A DNA stretch of 31,494 nucleotides, taken from assembly GCA_964650405.1 (NCBI GenBank), contig CAZYTO010000022.1, positions 1 to 31,494 of the forward strand. The letters are read 5' to 3'. Shown piece after piece: positions 9,201-16,349 of this stretch. The number at the start of each line of letters is the position of its first letter. Position 1 is the stretch's first letter. A program made the translations under genes and the position numbers. The notes beneath the pieces are model-generated. The model had not been told where the DNA came from, did not search any database, and saw nothing but the letters and a program-made list of their open reading frames with translations. Source of the stretch: CAZYTO01 sp964650405. GTDB lineage: Bacteria; Acidobacteriota; Thermoanaerobaculia; Gp7-AA8.

Positions 9201-9318
9201 CACGAAAGCCGACGTGACGATCGTCTGGCCGAACGGCGACCGCGAGACGCATCGCGGCCTGGCCGCCGACCGTCGCTATCACTTCATCCAGGGGCAGGGG
9301 AACCTCGCCGGCAAGTGA
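6211..9318 (+). CDS. Large secreted VCBS/FG-GAP repeat protein with ASPIC/UnbV domain
   Basis: This 1035-residue protein has GAGGAG at 6197-6202, 8 nt before the ATG, and a short signal peptide ending near LEAQ. Residues of about 20-440 form an N-terminal region I do not recognise. From about 450 onward come VCBS/FG-GAP beta-propeller blades with calcium-binding loops (DIDGDGNIDVL, DFDNDGLPDIL, DFDKDGLLDLY, DFDGDGWEDL, DLNRDGHPDVY, DFDNDGDDDLY, DMDGDGDLDMV). The last part, from about 938 (NHWIKIKLTG), is the ASPIC/UnbV (CRTAC1-like) domain ending in VTIVWPNGD. Such proteins are exported and thought to act in surface adhesion or carbohydrate/ligand binding. The stop overlaps the next start (GTGA), so the pair is an operon. 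Confidence 0.9.
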   Translation: MWKALHVVGLVLTAVSLEAQVPTIVKEIGELENVRDPKCYATANRLEDFIYGTPLEAGARFEKIALQKRLIRDAWVKATAAASQAGRDKIDPDTLRPILQAVVPYQQTADGNWIVRPNDAGKTLITARDKRQYGSVAYALRAILSVQQDALVDGTKLLPLDDPAVEAFKESVDLITLAALQRADRQTRTANQERIAAPALSAGWIDVLRSTDVHPAPVHGAGGGSSFATIKTIVKEKLDAFDKYNALDSQVLNRNIQVYMARHMWPEDPAEGEKFRSQFTETMIAWTGDVMLDAEGRAKKAGHPFIRVEDVDAAVQHFEPHELNQYEDCIYFPRLPHDERITIEAYDLDAFRDPGLHWRYLDAVLNDPKYKGTLEPDPFAAELLTEGGAQMGTLILRVAGTFAEADGRGRLNGGDLTKAVQRIQILLDKHASMPPVKKVSTKIASAPAAAPASSGTYFTNVTKASGIQFEHRMSDWLSRFIRSYTVKDGNTVRLAVPPAFGGSGIAAEDIDGDGNIDVLILSGAGNALYLNDGKGHFTDVTESSGLKWTRPDGTPGEPRQPIIADFDNDGLPDILITYVDDQHRLYRNLGHARFEDVTDRSNLGGKGLVGGPATAIDFDKDGLLDLYIGYFGDYLHGELPTLARRNTNALPDKLFRNKGNFVFEDVTAGSGVDNPGWAQAIGHLDFDGDGWEDLICGNDFGANAWYRNLGRPAGSHEQIKFEDVSAKIGTDKPSYTMAIGITDLNRDGHPDVYISNIVTMDKDEKYVLPDSRTRMKFNPAKMANMRVVEANDLFTSVSQNTKLVSYEQSKAVGRGYNSTGWSWGAYFFDFDNDGDDDLYVVNGMNEYAVYSSVNPYLMDPSGKPSSAIMPVAQKEAPVFFVNRDGKLVEESEKSGANPLGNSRSVVQFDMDGDGDLDMVVNNFNMPAIVYRNNAPATNHWIKIKLTGDPAKGVTRDAIGAQIFVDTAHEKGLWREVFSTIGYLTSNPKEQHLGLGHDTKADVTIVWPNGDRETHRGLAADRRYHFIQGQGNLAGK

Positions 9319-11132
9319 TCCTGCCGGCGCTCGCACTCGTGGCCGCTCTGGGGCGCGGCGATTCCGTCGCCACGCTCCCTGCGAACCGCCTGGCCCGCGA
9401 GCGCTCGCGCTACCTCCTGCAGCATTCCACGAATCCCGTCGACTGGTATCCGTGGGGGGAGGAGGCCTTCCATGCCGCCCGCGAGCAGCACAAGCTGATC
9501 TTCCTTTCCATCGGCTACTCGACGTGTCATTGGTGTCATCGCATGGAGGCCGAGTCGTTCTCCGACGACGGCGTCGCGGCGCTCATGAACGCCGGTTACG
9601 TGTCGATCAAGGTCGACCGCGAGGAACGGCCGGACGTGGACACGGTCTACATCGCCGTCGCCCAGAAGCTCATGACCGATCCCGGGTGGCCGCTGAACGT
9701 CATCCTCACGCCGGACGGCCGGCCCTTCTTCGCCGCCACCTACCTGCCGAAGGAACGGCTCACGAACGTGCTCACCACGCTCGCCCATACATGGGCGGAG
9801 CACCCCGACCAGATCACGGCCTCAGCGGCGCTGGTCATGAAGTCGCTGACAAGCGAGGACAACGGCGGCGGCGGGCCGCTCGACGCGGCGGCGCTCACCA
9901 GCGGTTACGAGGACCTCTCCGCCCGCTTCGACGCGGCAAACGGCGGATTCCTCCCGCCACCGAAGTTCCCGGCGCCGCATCAACTGATGTTCCTGTTGCG
10001 CTACTGGCACCGCACGGGCAATGCGAAAGCGCTCGCGATGGTGGAGGCCACGCTTCAGTCGATACGGCGCAGCGCGCTCTTCGACGCGAAGAGGCTCGGC
10101 TTCCGCCGCTACGCCGAGGATGGGGAGTGGCGCAAGCCGCACCTCGAGAAGATGCTCTATGATCAGGCACTGCTCGCGCTCTGCTACCTCGAAGCGTTCC
10201 AGGCCACCGGCAAGGCCGAGTACGCGAGGACGGCGCGGGAAATCTTCACGTTCGTCCTGCGCGACGAGCGCGCGCCGAACGGTCTCTTCTTCGCCGCGGA
10301 GGATGCCGACGGCGGCCGTGACGAAAAGCTCGTCGCCGATTGGAACGGCCTGATGATCGCCGCTCTCGCCGCGGGAGCGGTGACGCTTGACGACCCGGCG
10401 TATGCCACTGCTGCGAGACGCGCTGCCGACACTCTCCTGTCGACCCTCCGCCGCAGCGACGGCCGCCTCCTCCACCAGCCGGGACAGGACGGCTTTCTCG
10501 ACGACTACGCCTTCACGACGTGGGGGCTGCTCAACCTCTACGAAGCGACCTTCGAAGTCCGCTACCTCCAGGCTGCGATCTCGCTCCAGGCCGATGCCAC
10601 ACGCCTCTTTCGCGACGCGGCGGGCCGGTTCTACGTCACCGCGTCCGGAGGCGAGCAGCTTCTGGTGCGGCCGCATCTCACCGCCGATGCCGCTATCCCT
10701 TCCGGCAGTTCAGTGCAGGCCATGAACCTCGTCCGCCTGGCCCGGATCACCATGAACGACGACTACGAGAAACAGGCTCGCCAACTGCTCCAGTCGTCCG
10801 AGGAGGAGGTGCGTCTCGCGCCGTCATCCGCGACGCATCTCCTCAGCGCTCTCGATTTCCTCCTCGGCCCGTCGTACGAGATCGTGCTGGCGGGCCGCGA
10901 CGTGATCGCGCTGCGTCGCGCGGTCTTCGCCTCGTTCGTCCCGAACAAGATCGTGCTCCGCCGGCCGCCCGGCGCCACTCCCATCACGCAAATTGCGCCA
11001 TACACCGAGCCGCAGACGGCGCGGGACGGCAAAGCGACGGCGTACGTCTGCACCGGCTTCCGCTGCAAGCTCCCGACGAGCGACCCCGCCGAGGTGCGCG
11101 CGTCTCTGCGGGACGCGGAACCAAATCACTAG
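9315..11132 (+). CDS. YyaL/DUF255 thioredoxin-like protein, compact form
   Basis: This 605-residue protein belongs to the YyaL/SSP411 (spermatogenesis-associated 20) family. A thioredoxin-like head carries YLLQHSTNPVDWYPWGEEAF and STCHWCH, with the CxxC at residues 71 and 74. A six-hairpin glycosidase-like alpha/alpha toroid follows (KFPAPHQLMFLLRYW; LEKMLYDQALLAL; ADWNGLMIAALA; DDYAFTTWGLL). Typical members are close to 680-700 residues. Here FFAAEDADGG runs almost directly into DEKLVADWNGLM, so the segment with the FYVWT-type motif that normally separates them is missing. A GTG start overlaps the upstream stop, and a short hydrophobic N-terminus may be a signal peptide. The biochemical function of the family is unsettled. 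Confidence 0.88.
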   Translation: MILPALALVAALGRGDSVATLPANRLARERSRYLLQHSTNPVDWYPWGEEAFHAAREQHKLIFLSIGYSTCHWCHRMEAESFSDDGVAALMNAGYVSIKVDREERPDVDTVYIAVAQKLMTDPGWPLNVILTPDGRPFFAATYLPKERLTNVLTTLAHTWAEHPDQITASAALVMKSLTSEDNGGGGPLDAAALTSGYEDLSARFDAANGGFLPPPKFPAPHQLMFLLRYWHRTGNAKALAMVEATLQSIRRSALFDAKRLGFRRYAEDGEWRKPHLEKMLYDQALLALCYLEAFQATGKAEYARTAREIFTFVLRDERAPNGLFFAAEDADGGRDEKLVADWNGLMIAALAAGAVTLDDPAYATAARRAADTLLSTLRRSDGRLLHQPGQDGFLDDYAFTTWGLLNLYEATFEVRYLQAAISLQADATRLFRDAAGRFYVTASGGEQLLVRPHLTADAAIPSGSSVQAMNLVRLARITMNDDYEKQARQLLQSSEEEVRLAPSSATHLLSALDFLLGPSYEIVLAGRDVIALRRAVFASFVPNKIVLRRPPGATPITQIAPYTEPQTARDGKATAYVCTGFRCKLPTSDPAEVRASLRDAEPNH

Positions 11133-11164
11133 TCGTCGTCTCAATCGAACATGTCGTTTTCGAT

Positions 11165-11245
11165 CTCACGCGGAGACGCGGAGAACACGGAGAAGGGCGC
11201 GGCTCTCGTCCTCCGCTCTCTCCGCGTCTCCGCGTGAGCTTTTTT
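11165..11245 (+). terminator. Inverted repeat of ACGCGGAG units followed by T6
   Basis: The left arm 11165-11192 consists of ACGCGGAG, ACGCGGAG and ACACGGAG units. The right arm 11211-11238 is its reverse complement at about 25 of 28 positions, with an 18-nt loop. Six T residues follow at 11240-11245. This has the form of an intrinsic terminator for the upstream operon, and also of a repeat element with tandem octamers. Confidence 0.7.
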
Positions 11246-11313
11246 CGAACGGCTTCCGAACGAATGACACGTCTAGCAGATCGGCAAACTTCGATGACAA
11301 CCGAAGCGTGCTT

Positions 11314-11422
11314 TGAGTGGAGGACGGACAATCCTGTCCGTCGGATCGTGATTCCAGCAGGATGGCGGCCTCGGGGTCGCTGTCTTGCGGGGACGGACAG
11401 GATTGGCTGTCCTCCATACTCA
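11314..11422. repeat. Nested GGACGGAC-type inverted repeat
   Basis: The outer arms 11314-11342 and 11391-11422 are reverse complements with a few mismatches and a 2-nt insertion. Each arm is itself palindromic; for example GACGGACA-ATCC-TGTCCGTC lies in the left arm. The related sequence GGGGACGGAC recurs at 15746-15755. Confidence 0.65.
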
Positions 11423-11445
11423 TGAGCAGAAGGAGCGAGCCAGCC

Positions 11446-11790
11446 ATGATTGCCGTCATCTTCGAAGTGCAACCGAAGCCAGGCCGCCGGGAGGAGTACC
11501 TCGATCTCGCCGCCGGCCTGCGTCCGCTGCTCGACAGCATCGACGGGTTCGTTTCCATCGAGCGCTTCGAGAGCCTCACTACGCCGGGGCGCGTCCTCTC
11601 CCTTTCGTTCTGGCGTGACGAAGCGGCGGTCGAGCAGTGGCGCAACGTCTCCGAGCACCGGGTGGCGCAGGCGCGCGGGCGGGACGGGATCTTCGAGAAC
11701 TACCGGCTGCGCATCGCCGCGGTCGTCCGCGACTACGGCATGTTCGACCGCGAGCAGGCGCCCGCGGACAGCCGCGGCGTCCACGGCTGA
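11446..11790 (+). CDS. Antibiotic biosynthesis monooxygenase (ABM) domain protein
   Basis: This 114-residue protein starts MIAVIFEVQPKPGRREEYLD. It is a dimeric alpha+beta barrel of the ABM type: FEVQPKPGRREEYLDLA, then GFVSIERFES, then LSLSFWRDEAAVEQWRN, then EHRVAQARGR. AAGGAG at 11430-11435 with a 10-nt spacer supports the ATG at 11446 over upstream in-frame starts, which fall within a repeat. Small stand-alone ABM proteins act as cofactor-independent oxygenases, heme-degrading enzymes or stress proteins; which applies here is unknown. The gene is convergent with the NACHT gene, only 6 nt away. Confidence 0.85.
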   Translation: MIAVIFEVQPKPGRREEYLDLAAGLRPLLDSIDGFVSIERFESLTTPGRVLSLSFWRDEAAVEQWRNVSEHRVAQARGRDGIFENYRLRIAAVVRDYGMFDREQAPADSRGVHG

Positions 11791-11796
11791 TCCGGA

Positions 11797-14118
11797 TCAC
11801 CGTTCGTCTTGACTGCCGGAGAGATACGACATCAGCGTGCTGTGGAAGAAGAGATAGCCGCCGCCGGCGCGGCGGAGCAGGCCGCGCCGCGTGACGTATT
11901 CGAGAAAGCGCGGGAAGCGGAGCGGGCAGAATCCCTGCAGCCACAGCAGCAGCCGCAACACGCCGTGCTTCAGCAGATCGATGCCTCCGAAACGGAGCGC
12001 GGCCAGCGGCACGAACCACCCGATCGTCGCCGCTAAGAGGGGGAGACCGGGTTGCAGATCGGCACCGAGGAAGCGCACCGTGCCGAGCCAGCCCGCCGTG
12101 CGGGCAAGCGCTCCGGCCAGCACGCCGGCGGCACTGCCGATGAAGGCCAGGCCGCCGCTCAGCGCCGCGTTGCGTGCCGAGAGCCACATCCCGTGATTCG
12201 GCCGCGTCTTTCCTTCCACTGCCCCCGGTTCGAGGCCGAACAGTAGCGCCGGCACCAGGGCGAAGAAGAACGAATTGGGAAGCGTCGAGAAGAAGCTTGA
12301 GGCGCTGCGTGCCGGCCAGAGTCCGGTCGTGCGTCCGACGACGAGAAGGAGCCAGGTCAGCGCTCCAATGCCCATCCAGCCGCGCAAGGCGTTCGGCCAC
12401 GACCACGTCAAGGCTTCGACGGCGCGGACGTCGCGGTCGAAGCGGACCGTGGCCAGCGGCCTGGCCACGATGAGCGCGAACAGCAGCGCATGCAGCAGCG
12501 GTGCGGCGAACAGGGCACCGGCGCCGCGGGCGGCGTGAAACGCGAGCACGGACAAATCGACGGTCAGGCAGACGAAGATGGCGTAGGCAGCGGTCGAGCC
12601 GCCGGCCCGTGCCCGGCCGAGAAGGAAGCTGTCGAGGACAGCCAGCCCGAGTGCTCCCATCAGTGCGTCGCTGACGACGGGAACGACGAAATCGAACCTG
12701 TGGGCGGCGAATGCGAAGAACGAAGCTGTGCTGAGACCGATGCCCAGACCGAGCAGAAGGCGCGTGAGCAGGACATAGGCGGCGCGACGTGACGTCGTCG
12801 CCAGCCAGGATGGCTGCAGTTCCTCGACGGCGAGCACCGTCCGGCTCCGCTGGAGCATGGCCCGCGCGAGCTGCGAGAGCCACTGCACGGCTTCACCTTC
12901 GTCGTAGTCGCTGCGCTCCGCGCCGAGTGAATCCCGGACGAGCTGCCGGAAGAGCGCCGGCACCGTCGGCGACGCCTCGGCCACGAGCACTCGCCGGGCA
13001 AGAGCGAGCAGCAGAGGCGACGTGACGAGCTGCTGCATCCCCCCGCTCTGGGGGGGCGGCGGGGGCAGGGAGGCGGATACCTGCGACGCCGTGAGCGGAA
13101 GGAGTCCGATCGCGCCGTCGAGCTCGAGCTGTACGCCGGCGCTCGCGTACTCGTCTTCGCGGCACGTGACGACCAGCGCCGTGAGCGGCAGCTCACGGCG
13201 AAAGCGGTTGATCGCTTCGATGCAGCCGGCGCGGCGGGAGGCCCGCACTTCGTCGAGACCATCGAGCATCAGCAGCAGCCTCCCGCCCTCCAGCCACTCG
13301 CCAGCAAGGCGGCGCGGGAGGAAGTAGCGCGTGCGAATCTCGCTGCCGATCCAGCGCTCCAGCGGCAGCGCCCGCTCGCTCCACGACGCCAGCGGCAGCA
13401 CCACGGGAACCGGCGCGGAGGGATCGTGCCGCGCGCGCTCCAGCGCCAGCCGGGCAAGCTGCAACAGCGCGATCGTCTTCCCCGACCCGACGGCGCCGGT
13501 GATCAGGAGCGCATCCCCCATCCGCTCGAAGGTCGCGAGCAGGCCCTCGTCCTCAGGGACAGGTTTCCGTGATGGCATCGGGGCGAGGTCCGCCTCGCCG
13601 GCCCACGGATGGCGCACCATGCCCGGCCGTTCCTCGCGGCCGACCACGATCCTCTCGTGCTCTCCGATCGACGTCTCGAGCACCTGCTCGATCCAGAAGC
13701 GCTGTACACGTCCCGCGAGGAGATTCAGCTCGCGCGAGCGGCCCTCGGGCTCCATTGCCGCAACGGCAGCGCCTTCCCTGAGTGAGGCATCGCCAATCGG
13801 CACGACAGGGGCAACGAGGCGATAGCCGCTGCGGTGGAGCGTCTCAATGAATCGCGGCTCGTGCTTGTCGTCGCCGAACGCATGCCGCAGTTCCCAGATG
13901 CAGTGGGTGAGGACCTCCTCTCCCACCGCGAGGTCGCCCCACACCGACGCGAGCACTTCCTCGCGCGTCCGAAGGCTGCCGGGATGCGCGGCCAGGTCGA
14001 CCAGTACGTCCATCGCCCGCGGCTTGAGGCGCTGCACCGTCCCGCCGGGGGCCAACAGCTCTCGCGTCTGTGGCCGCACCCGGTACTCGCCGACCTGGAA
14101 CTCGTCTCGAGTTGTCAC
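11797..14118 (-). CDS. OmpR-type winged helix / NACHT NTPase / multi-pass membrane fusion protein
   Basis: This is a 773-residue protein with a GTG start. Residues 1-105 form an OmpR/CadC-like winged helix (VGEYRVRPQTRELL; LVDLAAHPGSLRTREEVLA; HRSGYRLVAPV). A linker runs to about 190. Residues of about 195-400 form a NACHT-type STAND NTPase: Walker A GAVGSGKT (208-215), Walker B LLLMLDGLDE (281-290), sensor VVTCR (316-320) and SPLLLALA (367-374). About eight hydrophobic segments lie between 446 and 710. The tail, FPRFLEYVTRRGLLRRAGGG then YLFFHSTLMSYL, resembles the end of other membrane-bound bacterial NACHT proteins. It should bind DNA from the inner membrane under NTP control. CadC-like regulators have winged helix plus membrane segment, and AfsR/SARP regulators have winged helix plus NTPase; this protein has all three. 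Three 11-bp repeats lie upstream. The signal it senses is unknown. Confidence 0.85.
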   Translation of the reverse strand: MTTRDEFQVGEYRVRPQTRELLAPGGTVQRLKPRAMDVLVDLAAHPGSLRTREEVLASVWGDLAVGEEVLTHCIWELRHAFGDDKHEPRFIETLHRSGYRLVAPVVPIGDASLREGAAVAAMEPEGRSRELNLLAGRVQRFWIEQVLETSIGEHERIVVGREERPGMVRHPWAGEADLAPMPSRKPVPEDEGLLATFERMGDALLITGAVGSGKTIALLQLARLALERARHDPSAPVPVVLPLASWSERALPLERWIGSEIRTRYFLPRRLAGEWLEGGRLLLMLDGLDEVRASRRAGCIEAINRFRRELPLTALVVTCREDEYASAGVQLELDGAIGLLPLTASQVSASLPPPPPQSGGMQQLVTSPLLLALARRVLVAEASPTVPALFRQLVRDSLGAERSDYDEGEAVQWLSQLARAMLQRSRTVLAVEELQPSWLATTSRRAAYVLLTRLLLGLGIGLSTASFFAFAAHRFDFVVPVVSDALMGALGLAVLDSFLLGRARAGGSTAAYAIFVCLTVDLSVLAFHAARGAGALFAAPLLHALLFALIVARPLATVRFDRDVRAVEALTWSWPNALRGWMGIGALTWLLLVVGRTTGLWPARSASSFFSTLPNSFFFALVPALLFGLEPGAVEGKTRPNHGMWLSARNAALSGGLAFIGSAAGVLAGALARTAGWLGTVRFLGADLQPGLPLLAATIGWFVPLAALRFGGIDLLKHGVLRLLLWLQGFCPLRFPRFLEYVTRRGLLRRAGGGYLFFHSTLMSYLSGSQDER

Positions 14119-14122
14119 GGAA

Positions 14123-14128
14123 AGTATT
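14123..14128 (-). promoter_or_regulatory. AATACT -10-like hexamer of the NACHT gene
   Basis: On the minus strand AATACT lies 4 nt before the GTG at 14118, so the transcript would be leaderless or nearly so. The hexamer 17 bp upstream (CGGAAG) is a poor -35, as expected for an activator-dependent promoter. Confidence 0.35.
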
Positions 14129-14150
14129 CGCTCCGCACATCTTACCTTCC

Positions 14151-14183
14151 GTAGAGAATTCGCAGAGAAACGGCAGAGAAGTC
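14151..14183. promoter_or_regulatory. Three 11-bp direct repeats, likely winged-helix operator
   Basis: The units GTAGAGAATTC, GCAGAGAAACG and GCAGAGAAGTC are exactly contiguous, so AGAGAA recurs at 14153, 14164 and 14175 on the same helix face. An 11-bp period is the hallmark of OmpR/PhoB/SARP-type tandem binding. The array lies in the divergent region between the NACHT gene (start 14118) and the CxxCH gene (start 14241). Confidence 0.65.
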
Positions 14184-14240
14184 GTTCAGGACTTCCCGGG
14201 ACCGCCGCCCGAATGTGCTCGCATTCGAAAGGAGACGGCC

Positions 14241-15680
14241 ATGTCCCGAACCAACCTGAAACACTGCCTCGGCGCCCTCGTCCTCATCGCGGTACTCCTC
14301 AGCGTGCTCATTGCCACCGGCTCGCCTCAGACCACGACCCACACGACGAAATCAGGCACCCGCACACAACTGGCGGCTGCAGGAGGCGAGCCGCTGCTCC
14401 AGCCACCGTGCGGCTCGACCGTCAAGGGAGGTCCGGAAGGGCCGCCCATGGCTGCCGACGACCTCTGCACGTCGTACTCGAAGCTGCGCGGCCCGATCAC
14501 CGACGCGGCGGTGCAGGATCCTGACCGTTACGCTTGGCAGACGTTCTGCGAGCTGAACCAGCCGGCCCCCGGCAAGGCACGAGAGCGCGTGTGGCAGACG
14601 TGGGCGAACCAGTTCGACGTCTATGTGTCCCGACCCGATCCGAAGGTTCCGCCGACGTGGGAAGGAGCGACGGCCGGGGCCAATCGCCGCGAGCACTTCG
14701 AGAATCGCGTGGAGCTGCTCGCCGCGATGCGGGCAGCGCAGAGCGGAGGCAGCGAATCGACGTCCACTACCGGCACCTCGACTACCGCTACCTCGACCAC
14801 GGACACATCGACGACGGGCAACGGACCATCGCCTCGTTACGACGCCGCCGAGTGCGACCCGAACACCTATCAGCAGATCTTCTTCAACCGGCCGCAGTTC
14901 GAATACATCATCGCGAACCACCTCTGGTACGTAGAAGGGCAGATCGCCGCGTTCGACGCGCAGAAGACGATCGACTTCCCGACCGATGCCATCGTCATCA
15001 AAGCCCTCTGGCGGCCGATCTCCGAAGCGGAGAAGCCGAAGTACTTCTGGACCGTCTCGAACGAGAACACACAAGGCTCCAGCTCGACGAGCGTGAAGCC
15101 GCAACTCTTCGGCCTGGCTTCGTTTCTCTTCATCTCGAAGACGATTCCCACGTGGACGTGGGCGTCATTCGAGCACGTCGACAATCCGTGCTTCGGCCGG
15201 CAGGAAGCGCCGCAGGACAATTTCGGCGTGACGCCGGCCGGCCAGCCGAGCGAAGCGCTCCTGGCGATGTTCCGGAAGTTCCACCTCGACGTGGCGCTCT
15301 GGTCGCACTACCGGCTTGGCGGCATCCAGACCTCCGACACCGACTCGACGGGCCGGCCGGTCGTCCTCGGCAATTCGATCGCCGAGGCGGGGTTCCAGAC
15401 CACGTCGAGCTGCACGAACTGCCATGGCCGCTCCACCGTGGGACCGCATTCGAGCGGCAAGATCTTCGGCCTCGGCCGGCTGTCTGTCTTCGGCGGCGGC
15501 GTTTACGCCGGCAACTTGCGGCCGCAGAGCACGAACGGAGCCGCCGATCCGAACCTCTACACCGACTACTCCGTCTCGCCGCCGGCGCGCAAATACCTCC
15601 AGCTCGACTTCCAGTGGTCGCTGGTCTGCGCGAACAACATCGGCAGCGACGCCAACCCGTGCGCGACGAAGAGCAAATGA
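14241..15680 (+). CDS. Exported single-CxxCH cytochrome-like protein
   Basis: This 479-residue protein has GGAG 6 nt before the ATG at 14241. The N-terminal hydrophobic segment (HCLGALVLIAVLLSVLIATG) is a signal peptide or anchor. WQTFCELNQPAPGKARERVW matches a conserved WxxFxxLNxP motif that I recall from uncharacterised cytochrome c-like proteins. A Thr/Ser linker of repeated TSTT units follows at about residues 170-195. The C-terminal third carries CTNCH at residues 391-395 (15411-15425), a c-type heme attachment motif followed by GRS. A distal Met ligand is not obvious. The gene is divergent from the NACHT regulator across a region with 11-bp repeats and is a candidate target. An electron-transfer or redox role is inferred from the heme motif only. 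Confidence 0.75.
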   Translation: MSRTNLKHCLGALVLIAVLLSVLIATGSPQTTTHTTKSGTRTQLAAAGGEPLLQPPCGSTVKGGPEGPPMAADDLCTSYSKLRGPITDAAVQDPDRYAWQTFCELNQPAPGKARERVWQTWANQFDVYVSRPDPKVPPTWEGATAGANRREHFENRVELLAAMRAAQSGGSESTSTTGTSTTATSTTDTSTTGNGPSPRYDAAECDPNTYQQIFFNRPQFEYIIANHLWYVEGQIAAFDAQKTIDFPTDAIVIKALWRPISEAEKPKYFWTVSNENTQGSSSTSVKPQLFGLASFLFISKTIPTWTWASFEHVDNPCFGRQEAPQDNFGVTPAGQPSEALLAMFRKFHLDVALWSHYRLGGIQTSDTDSTGRPVVLGNSIAEAGFQTTSSCTNCHGRSTVGPHSSGKIFGLGRLSVFGGGVYAGNLRPQSTNGAADPNLYTDYSVSPPARKYLQLDFQWSLVCANNIGSDANPCATKSK

Positions 15681-15745
15681 GTAGCGGGCGAGCGGGTGGG
15701 GGCGAGCGGCGGGCGGCAGGCTGCGTTTGACGGACGCTTCGAAAT

Positions 15746-15772
15746 GGGGACGGACGCCATTTGTCTGTCCCC
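15746..15772. repeat. GGGGACGGAC hairpin (convergent intergenic)
   Basis: GGGGACGGAC and GTCTGTCCCC are separated by 7 nt, with 9 of 10 pairs. It sits between convergent genes ending at 15680 and 15780, and the left arm shares GGGGACGGAC with 11389-11398. It could terminate transcription from both sides. Confidence 0.6.
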
Positions 15773-15779
15773 GCCGTTT

Positions 15780-16247
15780 TCACCGCGCAAACTCCATGAT
15801 CCAGTTGATCTCCCACGTCTTCGCTCCGTCGTGGGAGAACGACTGCTCCCAGCGGGCGGTGTTGGAGGAGATGTTCGACCAAATGAATCGTGAATAGATC
15901 GCGCGGCCGCGGTAGAGCTCCTGATCGTAGAACTCACCCACACCGTCGACGAAGCTGCCGATCATCGGCACGTCCATCCGGCCCGTGGTGCGATTCGCCC
16001 AGTAGATGGCCCACTGCTGCGACTTGTCGTCGAAGAGGCGCACGGTCATGCCCTGGATGTGACCCCACGGTGTCCGCGGCGCATCGATCTCGTCCATGTT
16101 GCCGACGCCGCCCCAGATGGGACGTCCTACGCAGGTTCCGTCGAACTGCAGCCATTCCGCGCTGCCGTTCAGCGGCTCGCGCAGGCGGCGGTGGTGGACC
16201 TTCCACTGCCCGAAAATGAAATCGAAATCATGTCGCCGGTCGGCCAT
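15780..16247 (-). CDS. DUF1579-like small protein
   Basis: This 155-residue cytoplasmic protein starts MADRRHDFDFIFGQWKVHHR. The opening F(D/I)FxxGxWxVxHRRL and later WAIYWANRTTGRMD and FYDQELYRGRAIYSRF fit a calycin/lipocalin-like small beta-barrel (DUF1579-type) family. Conserved Trp and Arg residues suggest ligand binding, but no reaction is established. AGGAGAG about 8 nt upstream supports the start. It is divergent from the MocR-type regulator, with 102 bp between them that could hold a shared operator. Confidence 0.7.
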   Translation of the reverse strand: MADRRHDFDFIFGQWKVHHRRLREPLNGSAEWLQFDGTCVGRPIWGGVGNMDEIDAPRTPWGHIQGMTVRLFDDKSQQWAIYWANRTTGRMDVPMIGSFVDGVGEFYDQELYRGRAIYSRFIWSNISSNTARWEQSFSHDGAKTWEINWIMEFAR

Positions 16248-16349
16248 GGCGCATCTCTCCTGTCGCGGACTGTCGCCGCGGATCTGTCACGGCGGAAATC
16301 CTAGGGGGCTGGTGGTACTCTTTCGATAGCCAGTCGGGCCCGCCAGCGC

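Larger units (their letters stand above)
11133..11445. other. Intergenic region with two long inverted repeats
   Basis: I see no convincing gene in this 313-bp stretch. It holds a terminator-like inverted repeat (11165-11245) and a second, longer one (11314-11422), both described separately. The downstream gene's AAGGAG (11430-11435) ends the region. Confidence 0.6.

Noticed and set aside
5995..9336. A 1113-codon open frame on the minus strand
   Set aside because: It is antisense to the VCBS/ASPIC-UnbV gene. Its Val/Arg/Asp-rich composition is what results from reversing G/C-biased codons, and no domain is recognisable.
11579..12883. A 434-codon minus-strand frame inside the NACHT gene
   Set aside because: It is a frame-shifted reading of the membrane domain, Arg-rich, while the main frame carries the hydrophobic helices and conserved C-terminal motif.
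14070..14240. In-frame upstream extension of the CxxCH gene
   Set aside because: It would start inside the NACHT gene and read through the 11-bp repeats; the ATG at 14241 has a good GGAG and signal peptide.
11797..15680. The NACHT gene as a classic anti-phage operon
   Set aside because: There is no adjacent effector nuclease, methylase or other known defence gene, and the N-terminal domain is a DNA-binding winged helix rather than a typical effector. A defence role stays only a possibility.
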